From contig VBLR01000083.1 of the NCBI GenBank assembly GCA_005878665.1, forward strand, positions 1-10,213: a stretch of 10,213 bases of DNA, written 5' to 3'. The position numbers were made by a program, and so were the translations under genes. This stretch comes from Methanobacteriota archaeon (GTDB taxonomy: Archaea > Thermoplasmatota > Thermoplasmata > RBG-16-68-12). Under the pieces are notes generated by a model. That model saw nothing but the letters and a program-made list of their open reading frames with translations. It had not been told where the DNA came from and did not search any database. How positions within the stretch are numbered: position 1 is the stretch's first letter; each line of letters starts with the position of its first letter. Shown here piece by piece: positions 1 through 5,177 of this stretch.

Positions 1-324
1 ACCCATCCCGCATTTGACCTCCCTCCGGCCCGCTGGGTGCGCGAGCCTCCGGACTCCGACCGACCGGAGGAACGTCCGTTCATGGCCGTGGACCGGTATT
101 TCGATCGCGTCGCGTTGTACTGGGCGCCGCGGGGCCAGCCCGAGATCGTCAGCTTCCACCGACCGCTCCGCGACTTCGCAGAGGGCCTGCGGAAGGTCGG
201 ATTCGTGATCGTGCGACTCGAGGAGCCTCGGCCCGGGCCGGAGGCGATCGAACGCCGATACCGGCTATTCGCGGACCAGCTCCGGGTGCCGAATTTCTTG
301 ATCGTCGAGGCGCGGAAGGCGTGA
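1..324 (+). CDS. SAM-dependent methyltransferase, C-terminal part (5' end outside window)
   Basis: The reading frame is open from base 1 and ends with TGA at 322-324, giving 107 residues. The gene therefore starts upstream of the window. The text HPAFD near the start, then YFDRVALYW, then HRPLRDFAEGLRKVGFVIVRLEEPRP, and finally RVPNFLIVEARK, matches the C-terminal region of class I methyltransferases of the Methyltransf_11/UbiE-like group. In that group the HRPL..Y/F segment leads into the last strands of the Rossmann-like sheet. The SAM-binding GxGxG motif would lie upstream and cannot be seen, so the substrate cannot be named. An ATG at 82 within the frame is not a credible start because family-like sequence continues before it. 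Thioredoxin follows 79 bp downstream with its own TATA-like box, so the two are probably separate transcription units. Confidence 0.75.
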   Translation, partial: THPAFDLPPARWVREPPDSDRPEERPFMAVDRYFDRVALYWAPRGQPEIVSFHRPLRDFAEGLRKVGFVIVRLEEPRPGPEAIERRYRLFADQLRVPNFLIVEARKA

Positions 325-360
325 ATCGGCGCCGGGTCGCCTACACCTGATGCGCGGAAC

Positions 361-367
361 TTTAAAT
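361..367 (+). promoter_or_regulatory. TATA-like box for the thioredoxin gene
   Basis: The A/T run TTTAAAT stands out in GC-rich surroundings. Its centre is 40 nt before the ATG at 404, which predicts a leader of roughly 12-15 nt containing the GGTG site at 394-397. Confidence 0.6.
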
Positions 368-393
368 TCCACGGCCCCGTACGGCGAACTGCG

Positions 394-397
394 GGTG
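394..397 (+). promoter_or_regulatory. Shine-Dalgarno-like site fixing the thioredoxin start
   Basis: GGTG lies six bases before ATG 404 and is complementary to the archaeal 16S rRNA tail. It supports 404 over the in-frame ATG at 350, which lies upstream of the TATA-like box. Confidence 0.5.
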
Positions 398-403
398 GAT
401 CTC

Positions 404-730
404 ATGGAAGACAAACCCATCAAGGTAACCGATGCAGATTTCGACCAGGTCATCAAGGACAAGCCCTACGTCGTCGTGGATTTCTGGGCCGAGTGGTGCA
501 CGCCGTGTCGGGCGATCGCCCCGATCGTCGAGGACCTCGCGAAGAAGTACGCAGGCAAAGTCACATTCGCCAAGGTGAACACGGACGAGAATCCGGAGGT
601 CCCGCAGCGCTACATGGTCATGGGCATCCCGACGCTCCTGTTCTTCAAGGGCGGGAAACTCGTGGACCAAGTCGTCGGGGCGATGCCGCGCGCGCCCTTC
701 GAGGAACGCGTCAAAAAGCATCTGGCGTGA
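404..730 (+). CDS. trxA: Thioredoxin
   Basis: The 108-residue product is the usual length of a single-domain thioredoxin, a cytosolic thiol-disulfide oxidoreductase that reduces protein disulfides. The fold's landmarks are all present: the strand VVVDFWAEW, the active site W31-C32-T33-P34-C35, the buried Asp26, the KVNTDENP segment, and GIPTLL with the cis-proline at residue 76. The active site reads CTPC instead of the classical CGPC; this variant occurs in natural thioredoxins. The frame extends upstream to ATG 350, but ATG 404 is preferred because it has a Shine-Dalgarno-like GGTG and lies downstream of the TATA-like box. The Cys-rich mini-gene starts 40 bp after the stop and seems to have its own promoter. 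An ArsC-like protein at 9590 belongs to a class that uses thioredoxin as reductant, so it is a possible client. The family call is secure; the specific partner is unknown. Confidence 0.95.
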   Translation: MEDKPIKVTDADFDQVIKDKPYVVVDFWAEWCTPCRAIAPIVEDLAKKYAGKVTFAKVNTDENPEVPQRYMVMGIPTLLFFKGGKLVDQVVGAMPRAPFEERVKKHLA

Positions 731-736
731 CGACAG

Positions 737-745
737 TTAGAAATA
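737..745 (+). promoter_or_regulatory. TATA-like box for the Cys-rich mini-gene
   Basis: TTAGAAATA is centred 30 nt before ATG 771, the same spacing seen at several leaderless genes in this window. It lies just after the thioredoxin stop. Confidence 0.5.
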
Positions 746-770
746 CCGGCCGAATCCTTCGAGGGATTTG

Positions 771-932
771 ATGGGCAGCCTCATCGAGATGCTCGCGAGC
801 AAGAAGAAGGCCCCGATGGCGCCGGCCGAAGCCCTCGTCGTGCTCCCGGTCGTGCACAAGGAGCACGAAGGCGCGTGCGGGCCGAACTGCGATTGCGGGC
901 GTGGGGAAGAAGGCGGCTGCTGCGGCGGCTAG
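771..932 (+). CDS. Small Cys/His-rich protein, 53 aa, possible metal or thiol protein
   Basis: ATG at 771 opens a 53-codon frame ending TAG at 930-932. The N-terminal third (MGSLIEMLASKKKAP) looks like a short amphipathic helix followed by lysines. The middle, EALVVLPVVHKEHEG, is hydrophobic. The C-terminal tail carries five cysteines in 16 residues: C36, C40, C42, C50 and C51, with His29 and His32 just before them. This HxxH-x3-CxxxCxC-x7-CC arrangement is suited to binding a soft metal or to disulfide exchange, but no family was recognised. Support for a real gene comes from a TATA-like box 30 nt upstream, a position directly after thioredoxin, and the clustering of Cys codons, which chance in a GC-rich frame would rarely produce. 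It could be a redox partner of thioredoxin or a metal-binding peptide; both ideas are inference. Confidence 0.65.
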   Translation: MGSLIEMLASKKKAPMAPAEALVVLPVVHKEHEGACGPNCDCGRGEEGGCCGG

Positions 933-993
933 CCGCGTCGCTCCGCGAGTGCTTTCAGTTTTGAGAATCAGTGCAGATAACCGGCTCCTTTCG

Positions 994-1002
994 CTTTAAT
1001 AT
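994..1002 (+). promoter_or_regulatory. TATA-like box for the winged-helix gene
   Basis: CTTTAATAT is centred about 46 nt before ATG 1044. The predicted transcript start near 1023-1026 leaves a leader of about 20 nt that contains the GGAGG site. Just upstream, the T-rich stretch at 953-963 could serve as a terminator tract for the mini-gene. Confidence 0.6.
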
Positions 1003-1030
1003 CCTCCATCGCGTCGATTCCTCCATACGA

Positions 1031-1035
1031 GGAGG
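1031..1035 (+). promoter_or_regulatory. Shine-Dalgarno site deciding the start of the winged-helix gene
   Basis: GGAGG lies eight bases before ATG 1044 but only two bases before the in-frame GTG 1038. The spacing favours ATG 1044. Confidence 0.7.
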
Positions 1036-1043
1036 ATGTGACG

Positions 1044-1418
1044 ATGGACCCCCTTGAAGCGTCGCGACTTGTGACGGATGAGTATTCCGCAAAGATCCTC
1101 GTGGCGACGTTCAAGAAGGCGAAATCCGCCATCGATCTGAGCCGGGAGTACGGCATCCCGATTGCGGCTTGCTACCGCCGCATCCACGCCCTCGAGCGGG
1201 CGGGCCTGATCCGGTGCACGGAGCGCGCCTTGACGCAGAAGGGCAAGCGCATCTCGCTGTACATGTCCCAACTGAAGAACGCCTACATCTTCTTCGAGAA
1301 CGGCCGGCTTCGCGTGCGATTCCAGCTCGCGACGGGCATCACGAAGGACTTCGGCGGCGACTGGAGGGCGGTCGACGTCGTCGAACCGATCCTCCCAACG
1401 CCCTACCCAACCCAATAA
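1044..1418 (+). CDS. Winged helix-turn-helix transcriptional regulator
   Basis: The product is 124 residues. Residues about 8-60 form an ArsR/MarR-like winged helix: the first helix (DEYSAKILVATFKKAKSA), a helix-turn-helix with IDLSREYGIP, and a recognition helix IAACYRRIHALERAGLI. The wing appears to be the segment around RALTQKGKRISLYM. The C-terminal half (YIFFENGRLRVRFQLA) is beta-rich and may be a dimer or ligand part; the tail is proline-rich. It should bind DNA as a dimer in the cytosol, but the target is not known. The metal-site motif ELCVCDL of arsenic-sensing ArsR proteins is absent; only Cys43 and Cys58 are present. ATG 1044 is preferred over GTG 1038 because of the GGAGG spacing. 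It has its own TATA-like box and a strong hairpin with a T-rich tail downstream, so it is probably monocistronic. Confidence 0.8.
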   Translation: MDPLEASRLVTDEYSAKILVATFKKAKSAIDLSREYGIPIAACYRRIHALERAGLIRCTERALTQKGKRISLYMSQLKNAYIFFENGRLRVRFQLATGITKDFGGDWRAVDVVEPILPTPYPTQ

Positions 1419-1437
1419 CCCCTCCTCCACAACCCAC

Positions 1438-1477
1438 AGGCAGGACCGAGAACCCTCGGCCTGCCTCTTTTATTCTT
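1438..1477 (+). terminator. Strong hairpin followed by T-rich tract
   Basis: The arm AGGCAGG (1438-1444) pairs with CCTGCCT (1460-1466), and CCGAG (1446-1450) pairs with CTCGG (1455-1459). They enclose an AACC loop, with a single bulged A at 1445. This gives a 12-bp stem. It is followed at once by CTTTTATTCTT (1467-1477), the layout of an intrinsic terminator. It lies 20 nt after the winged-helix stop codon. Archaeal termination depends mainly on the T-tract, so the role of the stem is uncertain. CTTTTATTC could also be read as a TATA-like box for something downstream. Confidence 0.75.
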
Positions 1478-1603
1478 GCCATCGACGGAGGGGACCTGCC
1501 GTCTCGAACGGCGCAGCGCCGCCCGGTTGACAAAGCCCGCCAACGTCCCATCGTCGGACGGTCCGCCGGGTCCTCTCAGAATCGAGAGCATTGACAATTT
1601 TCT
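1478..1603. other. Gene-free interval with several short inverted repeats
   Basis: No coding frame here is convincing on either strand. Short hairpins can be drawn: GCCGT/ACGGC at 1498-1512 around CTCGA, CGGA/TCCG at 1555-1565, and CTCTC/GAGAG at 1573-1588 followed by a T-rich run near 1597-1606. In sequence this GC-rich, five-base stems are expected by chance, so a non-coding RNA is only a possibility. Confidence 0.3.
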
Positions 1604-1610
1604 CTTATAC
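1604..1610 (+). promoter_or_regulatory. TATA-like box for the 71-residue unknown gene
   Basis: CTTATAC is centred 30 nt before ATG 1637, matching the leaderless spacing elsewhere in the window. The ATG at 1622 would lie only 15 nt downstream, too close to be transcribed from this box. Confidence 0.5.
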
Positions 1611-1636
1611 GGCCGCCTCGAATGGTCCGGCTCACC

Positions 1637-1852
1637 ATGGACCGCGAGCGCATGAAGTACCTGTTCCGCGAGGTCCTCGGCGTCGACGTGGACGACGTCG
1701 TGCGGAAAGTCGTCGCGACGATCGCCGTGGAGCGCGCGAAACAAGTGCAGCAGAACACGAAAGACTGGAAGCGGTACATGGACGCCGAGGGCGGGATCGT
1801 GATCCTCCCCTCGAACGTCACCCAGTTGGGGCGGAGAGACCCGAAGAAGTAG
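1637..1852 (+). CDS. Small charged protein of unknown function
   Basis: From ATG 1637 the product is 71 residues; starting at ATG 1622 would give 76. The later start is chosen because it sits 30 nt after a TATA-like box. The first 45 residues (MDRERMKYLFREVLGVDVDDVVRKVVATIAVERAKQVQQ) look like a strongly helical, charged segment with regular hydrophobic spacing. The remainder has a conserved-looking KRYMDAEGGIVILPSNV stretch. There is no signal peptide, membrane segment or cysteine. I do not recognise the family. It lies 90 bp before pyrB on the same strand, but pyrB has its own TATA-like box, so a shared function is not implied. Codon use matches its neighbours, with mostly G or C in third positions, which supports a real gene. 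Confidence 0.65.
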   Translation: MDRERMKYLFREVLGVDVDDVVRKVVATIAVERAKQVQQNTKDWKRYMDAEGGIVILPSNVTQLGRRDPKK

Positions 1853-1854
1853 CC

Positions 1855-1868
1855 CCGCCCCGGGGCGG
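1855..1868. repeat. Perfect 14-bp GC palindrome after the unknown gene
   Basis: CCGCCCCGGGGCGG starts two bases after the stop codon at 1850-1852. It has no loop, so it would be a duplex site or a weak hairpin rather than a standard terminator. Confidence 0.45.
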
Positions 1869-1885
1869 TCCGCGGCACTCTTCTT

Positions 1886-1907
1886 CCGGGCGCACCGGGG
1901 TGCCCGG
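1886..1907. repeat. Inverted repeat immediately upstream of the pyrB TATA-like box
   Basis: CCGGGC at 1886-1891 pairs with GCCCGG at 1902-1907. An alternative inner stem GCAC/GTGC pairs around CGGG. The repeat ends five bases before the CTTTAAAT box, covering the region where TFB would contact the BRE. It could be a terminator of the preceding gene or an operator for pyrBI; the sequence does not decide. Confidence 0.4.
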
Positions 1908-1911
1908 ATTG

Positions 1912-1919
1912 CTTTAAAT
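1912..1919 (+). promoter_or_regulatory. TATA-like box for pyrBI
   Basis: CTTTAAAT is centred 27-28 nt before ATG 1943, predicting a leaderless or nearly leaderless pyrBI transcript. No Shine-Dalgarno motif lies before that ATG. Confidence 0.7.
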
Positions 1920-1942
1920 CGAACCTATGAATTAGGGACTCG

Positions 1943-2875
1943 ATGTCGAGCTTCCGGGGGCGAGACGTCCTCTCGATTCGCGACTTCACCCCGGCGGACA
2001 TCCAGCTCGTTTTGAGGACCGCCCGCAAGATGGTCCCGGTCGCGGTCGGGGAGAAGCGGTCCCGGTCCCTCGAAGGCAAGATCCTTTCCACGCTCTTCTA
2101 CGAACCGTCGACGCGAACCCGGCTGTCGTTCGAGAGCGCGATGGCGCGCCTCGGCGGGCGTGCGCTGGGCTTCAGCAGCGCGGAAGGCACGTCGGTCCAG
2201 AAGGGGGAGACCCTCGCGGACACGATCCGGATGGTCGAAGCATACAGCGACGCCATCGTCCTCCGGCATCCGCAGGAGGGCGCCGCGCGGCTCGCGGCGG
2301 AGTTCACCGAGAAGCCCGTGATCAACGCCGGCGACGGGGCGGGACAGCACCCGACCCAGACGCTCCTCGACCTGTACACGATCTGGGACGAAAAGGGCGC
2401 GTTCGAGGGACAGAACGTCACGCTGGTCGGCGACCTCAAGTACGGTCGCACGGTCCACTCGCTCGCGTACGCCCTGGCGGAGCTCGGAGCCCATCTCACC
2501 TTCGTGAGCCCTCCGACGCTCGAGATGCCGCCGGAAATCCTCGAACGGGTCAAGGAGAAGGGACTGTCGTTCCGCGCGGCACACCGCCTCGAAGAGGTGA
2601 TCCGCGAGGCCGATGTCCTCTACGTCACCCGAATCCAGAAAGAACGATTCCCGGACGCGCAGGAGTACGAGAAGGTCGCTGGGTCCTATCGCATCGATAT
2701 GGAGATCCTGAGGGACGCGAAACGCGGACTCATCATCATGCATCCGCTGCCGCGGGTGACGGAGATCGCCCCCGATGTGGACCGGACGAAACACGCGGTG
2801 TACTTCAAACAGGCCTTCAACGCCGTCCCCGTCCGGATGGCGCTCCTCGACCTGATCCTCGGAGAAGGGGCATGA
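1943..2875 (+). CDS. pyrB: Aspartate carbamoyltransferase catalytic subunit
   Basis: The 310-residue protein has the normal length of the ATCase catalytic chain, which joins carbamoyl phosphate and L-aspartate to form N-carbamoyl-aspartate, the committed step of pyrimidine synthesis. The carbamoyl-phosphate site is intact: S56-T57-R58-T59-R60 (STRTR), followed by SVQKGE with Ser84 and Lys87, the loop residues donated to a neighbouring subunit, then Arg108. H137-P-T-Q and the GDLKYGRTVHSL motif (residues 163-173) follow. The aspartate-binding residues are Arg170, Arg230 (VTRIQKERF) and the HPLPR loop at 267-271. The start at ATG 1943 fits the TATA spacing. The last codons overlap pyrI by four bases (ATGA), so the two chains are translationally coupled. 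Nothing is missing from the active site. Confidence 0.98.
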   Translation: MSSFRGRDVLSIRDFTPADIQLVLRTARKMVPVAVGEKRSRSLEGKILSTLFYEPSTRTRLSFESAMARLGGRALGFSSAEGTSVQKGETLADTIRMVEAYSDAIVLRHPQEGAARLAAEFTEKPVINAGDGAGQHPTQTLLDLYTIWDEKGAFEGQNVTLVGDLKYGRTVHSLAYALAELGAHLTFVSPPTLEMPPEILERVKEKGLSFRAAHRLEEVIREADVLYVTRIQKERFPDAQEYEKVAGSYRIDMEILRDAKRGLIIMHPLPRVTEIAPDVDRTKHAVYFKQAFNAVPVRMALLDLILGEGA

Positions 2876-3327
2876 GGGAACTCCGGGTCACCCCGATCAA
2901 GAACGGGACCGTGATCGACCATATCCCGGCGGGGCTCGCGCTGAAGGTGCTCAAGATCCTCGGGATCGGGGACGCCGTGACGTCGACGGTGACCGTCGCG
3001 ATGCACGTGCCGAGTCAGGCGATGGGTTGGAAAGATATCGTGAAGGTCGAAGACCGCGAGCTCGGCGGTCGGGAGCTCGATAAGATCGCGCTCATCGCGC
3101 CGACGGCCACGGTGAACGTGATCCGCAACTACAACGTCGCGGAGAAACGCCCCCTCGCGTTGCCGGACTGGGCGGTCGGCATCCTCCGATGTGCGAATCC
3201 GAACTGCATCTCGAACGTCCGCGAGCCGATCGAGTCGTCGTTCGTCGTCCGGTCGAAGAACCCCCTGCGCGTCGTCTGCAAGTACTGCGACCGGGAACTC
3301 GAGGACATCGTGAGTCACATTCTCTGA
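2872..3327 (+). CDS. pyrI: Aspartate carbamoyltransferase regulatory subunit
   Basis: The 151-residue chain has the normal PyrI length. It holds an N-terminal nucleotide-binding domain (about residues 1-98) and a C-terminal zinc domain. The N-terminal text includes IKNGTVIDHIPAGLALKVLKILGI, the hallmark segment at the allosteric site. The zinc ligands are Cys107, Cys112, Cys136 and Cys139, a CX4C-X23-CX2C arrangement used to bind the catalytic chain. It should assemble with PyrB into the holoenzyme and bring CTP/ATP regulation. ATG 2872 overlaps the pyrB stop by four bases and is preceded by GGAG at 2861-2864, seven bases away, a good internal ribosome site. Confidence 0.97.
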   Translation: MRELRVTPIKNGTVIDHIPAGLALKVLKILGIGDAVTSTVTVAMHVPSQAMGWKDIVKVEDRELGGRELDKIALIAPTATVNVIRNYNVAEKRPLALPDWAVGILRCANPNCISNVREPIESSFVVRSKNPLRVVCKYCDRELEDIVSHIL

Positions 3328-3373
3328 CGATGGCCCCGCTCGGGTCGGACGCGATTCCGCGGCTCACCGAAGC

Positions 3374-3380
3374 GTTTAAG
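3374..3380 (+). promoter_or_regulatory. TATA-like box for the PRC-barrel gene
   Basis: GTTTAAG is centred 47 nt before the TTG start at 3424. This leaves a leader of about 20 nt that carries GGTGA. The 96-bp gap between pyrI and this gene holds no other feature I can support. Confidence 0.6.
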
Positions 3381-3414
3381 ACCGCCTCCTCAGATACGCG
3401 CCAACAGAAGGGAT

Positions 3415-3419
3415 GGTGA
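3415..3419 (+). promoter_or_regulatory. Shine-Dalgarno site supporting a TTG start
   Basis: GGTGA lies four bases before TTG 3424 and is complementary to the 16S rRNA tail. It is the main reason for accepting the non-ATG start, since no in-frame ATG lies nearby. Confidence 0.6.
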
Positions 3420-3423
3420 CTCT

Positions 3424-3708
3424 TTGCTCGAAGAGCTGTCCGAAATCATCGGGCTCCAGGTATACACCCACAACGGCGTGTTCCTGGGAAACGTGAACAA
3501 TTTGGTCGTGGATGTGGACAACGGCGCCGTGGATGGAATCTTCGTCGGGGAGACGAATCCGCTCCTCGTCGAGGGGAGCCGCGCGGTCAGCGTTCCGTAC
3601 CGCTGGGTGCAGAGCGTCGGGGACATCGTCGTCTTGCGGTACTTCCCGAAGCGCGTGTCCCTGCGGAAGGGGAGCGCGGCCCCGCCCGTCGCAGCCGCGG
3701 CGAAATAG
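3424..3708 (+). CDS. PRC-barrel domain protein
   Basis: The product is 94 residues, and residues about 4-76 make up one PRC-barrel: ELSEIIGLQVYTHNGVFLGNV, then NNLVVDVDNGAVDGIFV, and finally SVPYRWVQSVGDIVVLRY. This small beta-barrel mediates protein-protein contacts. Stand-alone archaeal PRC-barrel proteins have been linked to FtsZ-based cell division in haloarchaea (the CdpB proteins, which bind SepF), so a role in division or membrane-associated scaffolding is possible but not shown here. The tail (RKGSAAPPVAAAAK) is Ala/Pro-rich and probably flexible. Translation starts at TTG, supported by GGTGA just upstream. It is probably its own transcription unit between pyrI and the ParB-like gene, each of which has a separate promoter or spacing. 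Confidence 0.88.
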   Translation: MLEELSEIIGLQVYTHNGVFLGNVNNLVVDVDNGAVDGIFVGETNPLLVEGSRAVSVPYRWVQSVGDIVVLRYFPKRVSLRKGSAAPPVAAAAK

Positions 3709-3733
3709 GCCCGCGAGGGCCTCGCCCCGAAAC

Positions 3734-3740
3734 CGTTATT
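3734..3740 (+). promoter_or_regulatory. TATA-like box for the ParB-fold gene
   Basis: CGTTATT is centred 28-29 nt before ATG 3766, and no Shine-Dalgarno site is present. The transcript is predicted to be leaderless. Confidence 0.55.
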
Positions 3741-3765
3741 CCCACCGGCCCCAATTGCTATCGCG

Positions 3766-4197
3766 ATGGTCCGCCCAAGGCGCCTGGCTCGGCGAACGCC
3801 GAGCGTCCGATTCGAGGTGTTCGAGATTGGCAGGCTCCATGGCCACGAGCGAATCCGACCCGCCCTCCTGGAGCAACTCACGGAGCAGATCCGGAGGGAC
3901 GGATATCTCCGACGACCGATCCTCGTGGCGGACCGCGACTTCGTGATCCTCGACGGCCACCACCGCCTCGAGGCGCTCCGCGCGCTCGGAGCCCGGAGGA
4001 TTCCCGCATACCTCATCGACTATTTCTCCGACATCGTCCAGCTCGGCACATGGCCCGATGCGGTCGTTTCCGTCATCACGAAGGAGGAGGTGATTCGTCG
4101 CGGACGCACCGGGGACTTGTTTCCGCCGAAGACCTCGCGCCACACGATGACCATTTCGCTGGAGGACCGACCGACGGACCTCGAGGACTTGAGGTAA
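3766..4197 (+). CDS. ParB/sulfiredoxin-fold protein, SerK-like
   Basis: The 143-residue protein is basic at its N-terminus and carries one ParB/Srx-type nucleotide-binding domain. The order is FEVFEIGRLHGHERI (residues 16-30), a helix LEQLTEQIRRDGYLRRPILV, then VILDGHHRLEALRALGARRIPAYLIDY (60-86). D63-G-H-H-R67 is the phosphate-binding motif of the fold, and PPKTSRH stands at 120-126. This layout resembles the archaeal ADP-dependent free-serine kinase SerK and the staphylococcal SbnI rather than chromosome-partitioning ParB: there is no HTH DNA-binding domain. Glu28 sits where a catalytic glutamate is expected in SerK-like enzymes. The protein is shorter than SerK/SbnI, so the kinase assignment is tentative. 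Its TAA stop directly abuts the stop of the convergent gene. Confidence 0.75.
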   Translation: MVRPRRLARRTPSVRFEVFEIGRLHGHERIRPALLEQLTEQIRRDGYLRRPILVADRDFVILDGHHRLEALRALGARRIPAYLIDYFSDIVQLGTWPDAVVSVITKEEVIRRGRTGDLFPPKTSRHTMTISLEDRPTDLEDLR

Positions 4198-5160
4198 TCA
4201 GTTTCGCGGCTCGCTCGGCCTCCGGTCCGGCGGGGTCGGCCGGCGGCGGATGCGAAGCCAGAACACCAGGACCCCTCCGCCGGCAGCCTCCGCGGCGATT
4301 CCCGTTATCGCCCAGTCGGTCCCGGTGAGCCCGAAGAACCGCGCAGGTTCGAGGGCCTGATATCGGTACGAGGTCAGTTCGCTCGTCGCGACCTTCGCGG
4401 TCCCGTTGTACGCCTCGGTCCGCGCATCGTTCCCGGTCGCGGGGGCGTAATAGAGGAGACTGTACGTGCCATCCGGAGCGGCTTCGCGAAACCGATACGA
4501 ATCAAAGTGGCCAGCCGGGGTGTCGACCGCGACTTGGGTCTCGAGCGCATACGTCACGTTCCACCAGAGACTCCCTTGGGTGTGAGACGGCGTCGTTTGT
4601 AATCCATAGAAGAACCGGGAATCCTCGGAGAAATTCATCCGGCTCGCCACGACGCTCGAGTTCCCGATCCCGAAAGGGAAACGCCAGGAGTCTTCCACGA
4701 TTCGAAACGTGGTCGTGTTCTGGACGCTCAGCTGGAACGGAAAGGCCACGGGCGCTGTATGCAGCGTCCCGGACGCTTCTAGATCGAGGACGCTCGAAAC
4801 CAGTTTGAGGCCCGCGGACTCAAAGACTTCATTCCCTGAGAGCACCCAGTTCCCGGAAGCACGTGTCGGCCCGAACTGAGTCGCGACGGTCCCATTCGCG
4901 GTCCCCGCACCGGACAACGAGAATCGAACTGCGTCGTACATGATCCCGTCGACCGACTGCAGGCCTTTCCCGGTCGTCGTCACGGTCACGTCGCCTCCCA
5001 GAAAGAATGCGCCGCCGATGGACGTGTTCGTGCGGTACGTCCAGGAGTCTCCGATGGTCAGGAGCGGCCCGCTCAGGGAGCCGCTGGCCGGGCTCGCAAC
5101 CCCAACGAGAAGGGTAAAGCCCAAGGCCGCGGCGAGCAGAATCGAACCGCGCACGCGCAC
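4198..5160 (-). CDS. Secreted, membrane-anchored protein of unknown function
   Basis: The 320-residue product begins with a clear signal peptide (MRVRGSILLAAALGFTLLVG, then ASPASG). It ends in a hydrophobic segment (GIAAEAAGGGVLVFWL) followed by an arginine-rich tail, so it should be anchored with most of the chain outside the cell. The extracellular part is beta-rich and Ser/Thr-rich with seven N-x-S/T sequons (for example NTS, NGT, NSS, NVT), suitable for archaeal N-glycosylation. No catalytic motif or recognised domain was seen. Translation starts at GTG 5160 or the in-frame GTG 5154; the TATA-like box near 5180-5183 is 22 and 28 nt away respectively. It follows aTrm56 by 33 bp but probably has its own promoter. 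An S-layer-associated or cell-surface role is inference. Confidence 0.8.
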   Translation of the reverse strand: MRVRGSILLAAALGFTLLVGVASPASGSLSGPLLTIGDSWTYRTNTSIGGAFFLGGDVTVTTTGKGLQSVDGIMYDAVRFSLSGAGTANGTVATQFGPTRASGNWVLSGNEVFESAGLKLVSSVLDLEASGTLHTAPVAFPFQLSVQNTTTFRIVEDSWRFPFGIGNSSVVASRMNFSEDSRFFYGLQTTPSHTQGSLWWNVTYALETQVAVDTPAGHFDSYRFREAAPDGTYSLLYYAPATGNDARTEAYNGTAKVATSELTSYRYQALEPARFFGLTGTDWAITGIAAEAAGGGVLVFWLRIRRRPTPPDRRPSEPRN

Positions 5161-5177
5161 CCATTTCTGCGGCGGTC

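Noticed and set aside
1044..1418. Arsenic-sensing ArsR regulator for the ArsC-like gene
   Set aside because: The winged-helix protein lacks the ELCVCDL metal site and lies about 8 kb away, so a link to arsenic is not supported.
1591..1610. Bacterial -35/-10 promoter (TTGACA and TATAC)
   Set aside because: The two elements are only about 10 bp apart rather than 16-18, and the rest of the window uses archaeal TATA-like boxes.
1925..2794. Long minus-strand open frame of 289 codons opposite pyrB
   Set aside because: It is fully antisense to a certain pyrB gene, has an Arg/Asp/Glu-rich composition typical of a shadow frame in GC-rich DNA, and shows no recognisable domain.
3766..4197. Chromosome-partitioning ParB or plasmid maintenance gene
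   Set aside because: There is no helix-turn-helix domain, no ParA partner and no parS-like repeats nearby. The DGHHR and PPKTSRH motifs fit SerK-like proteins better.
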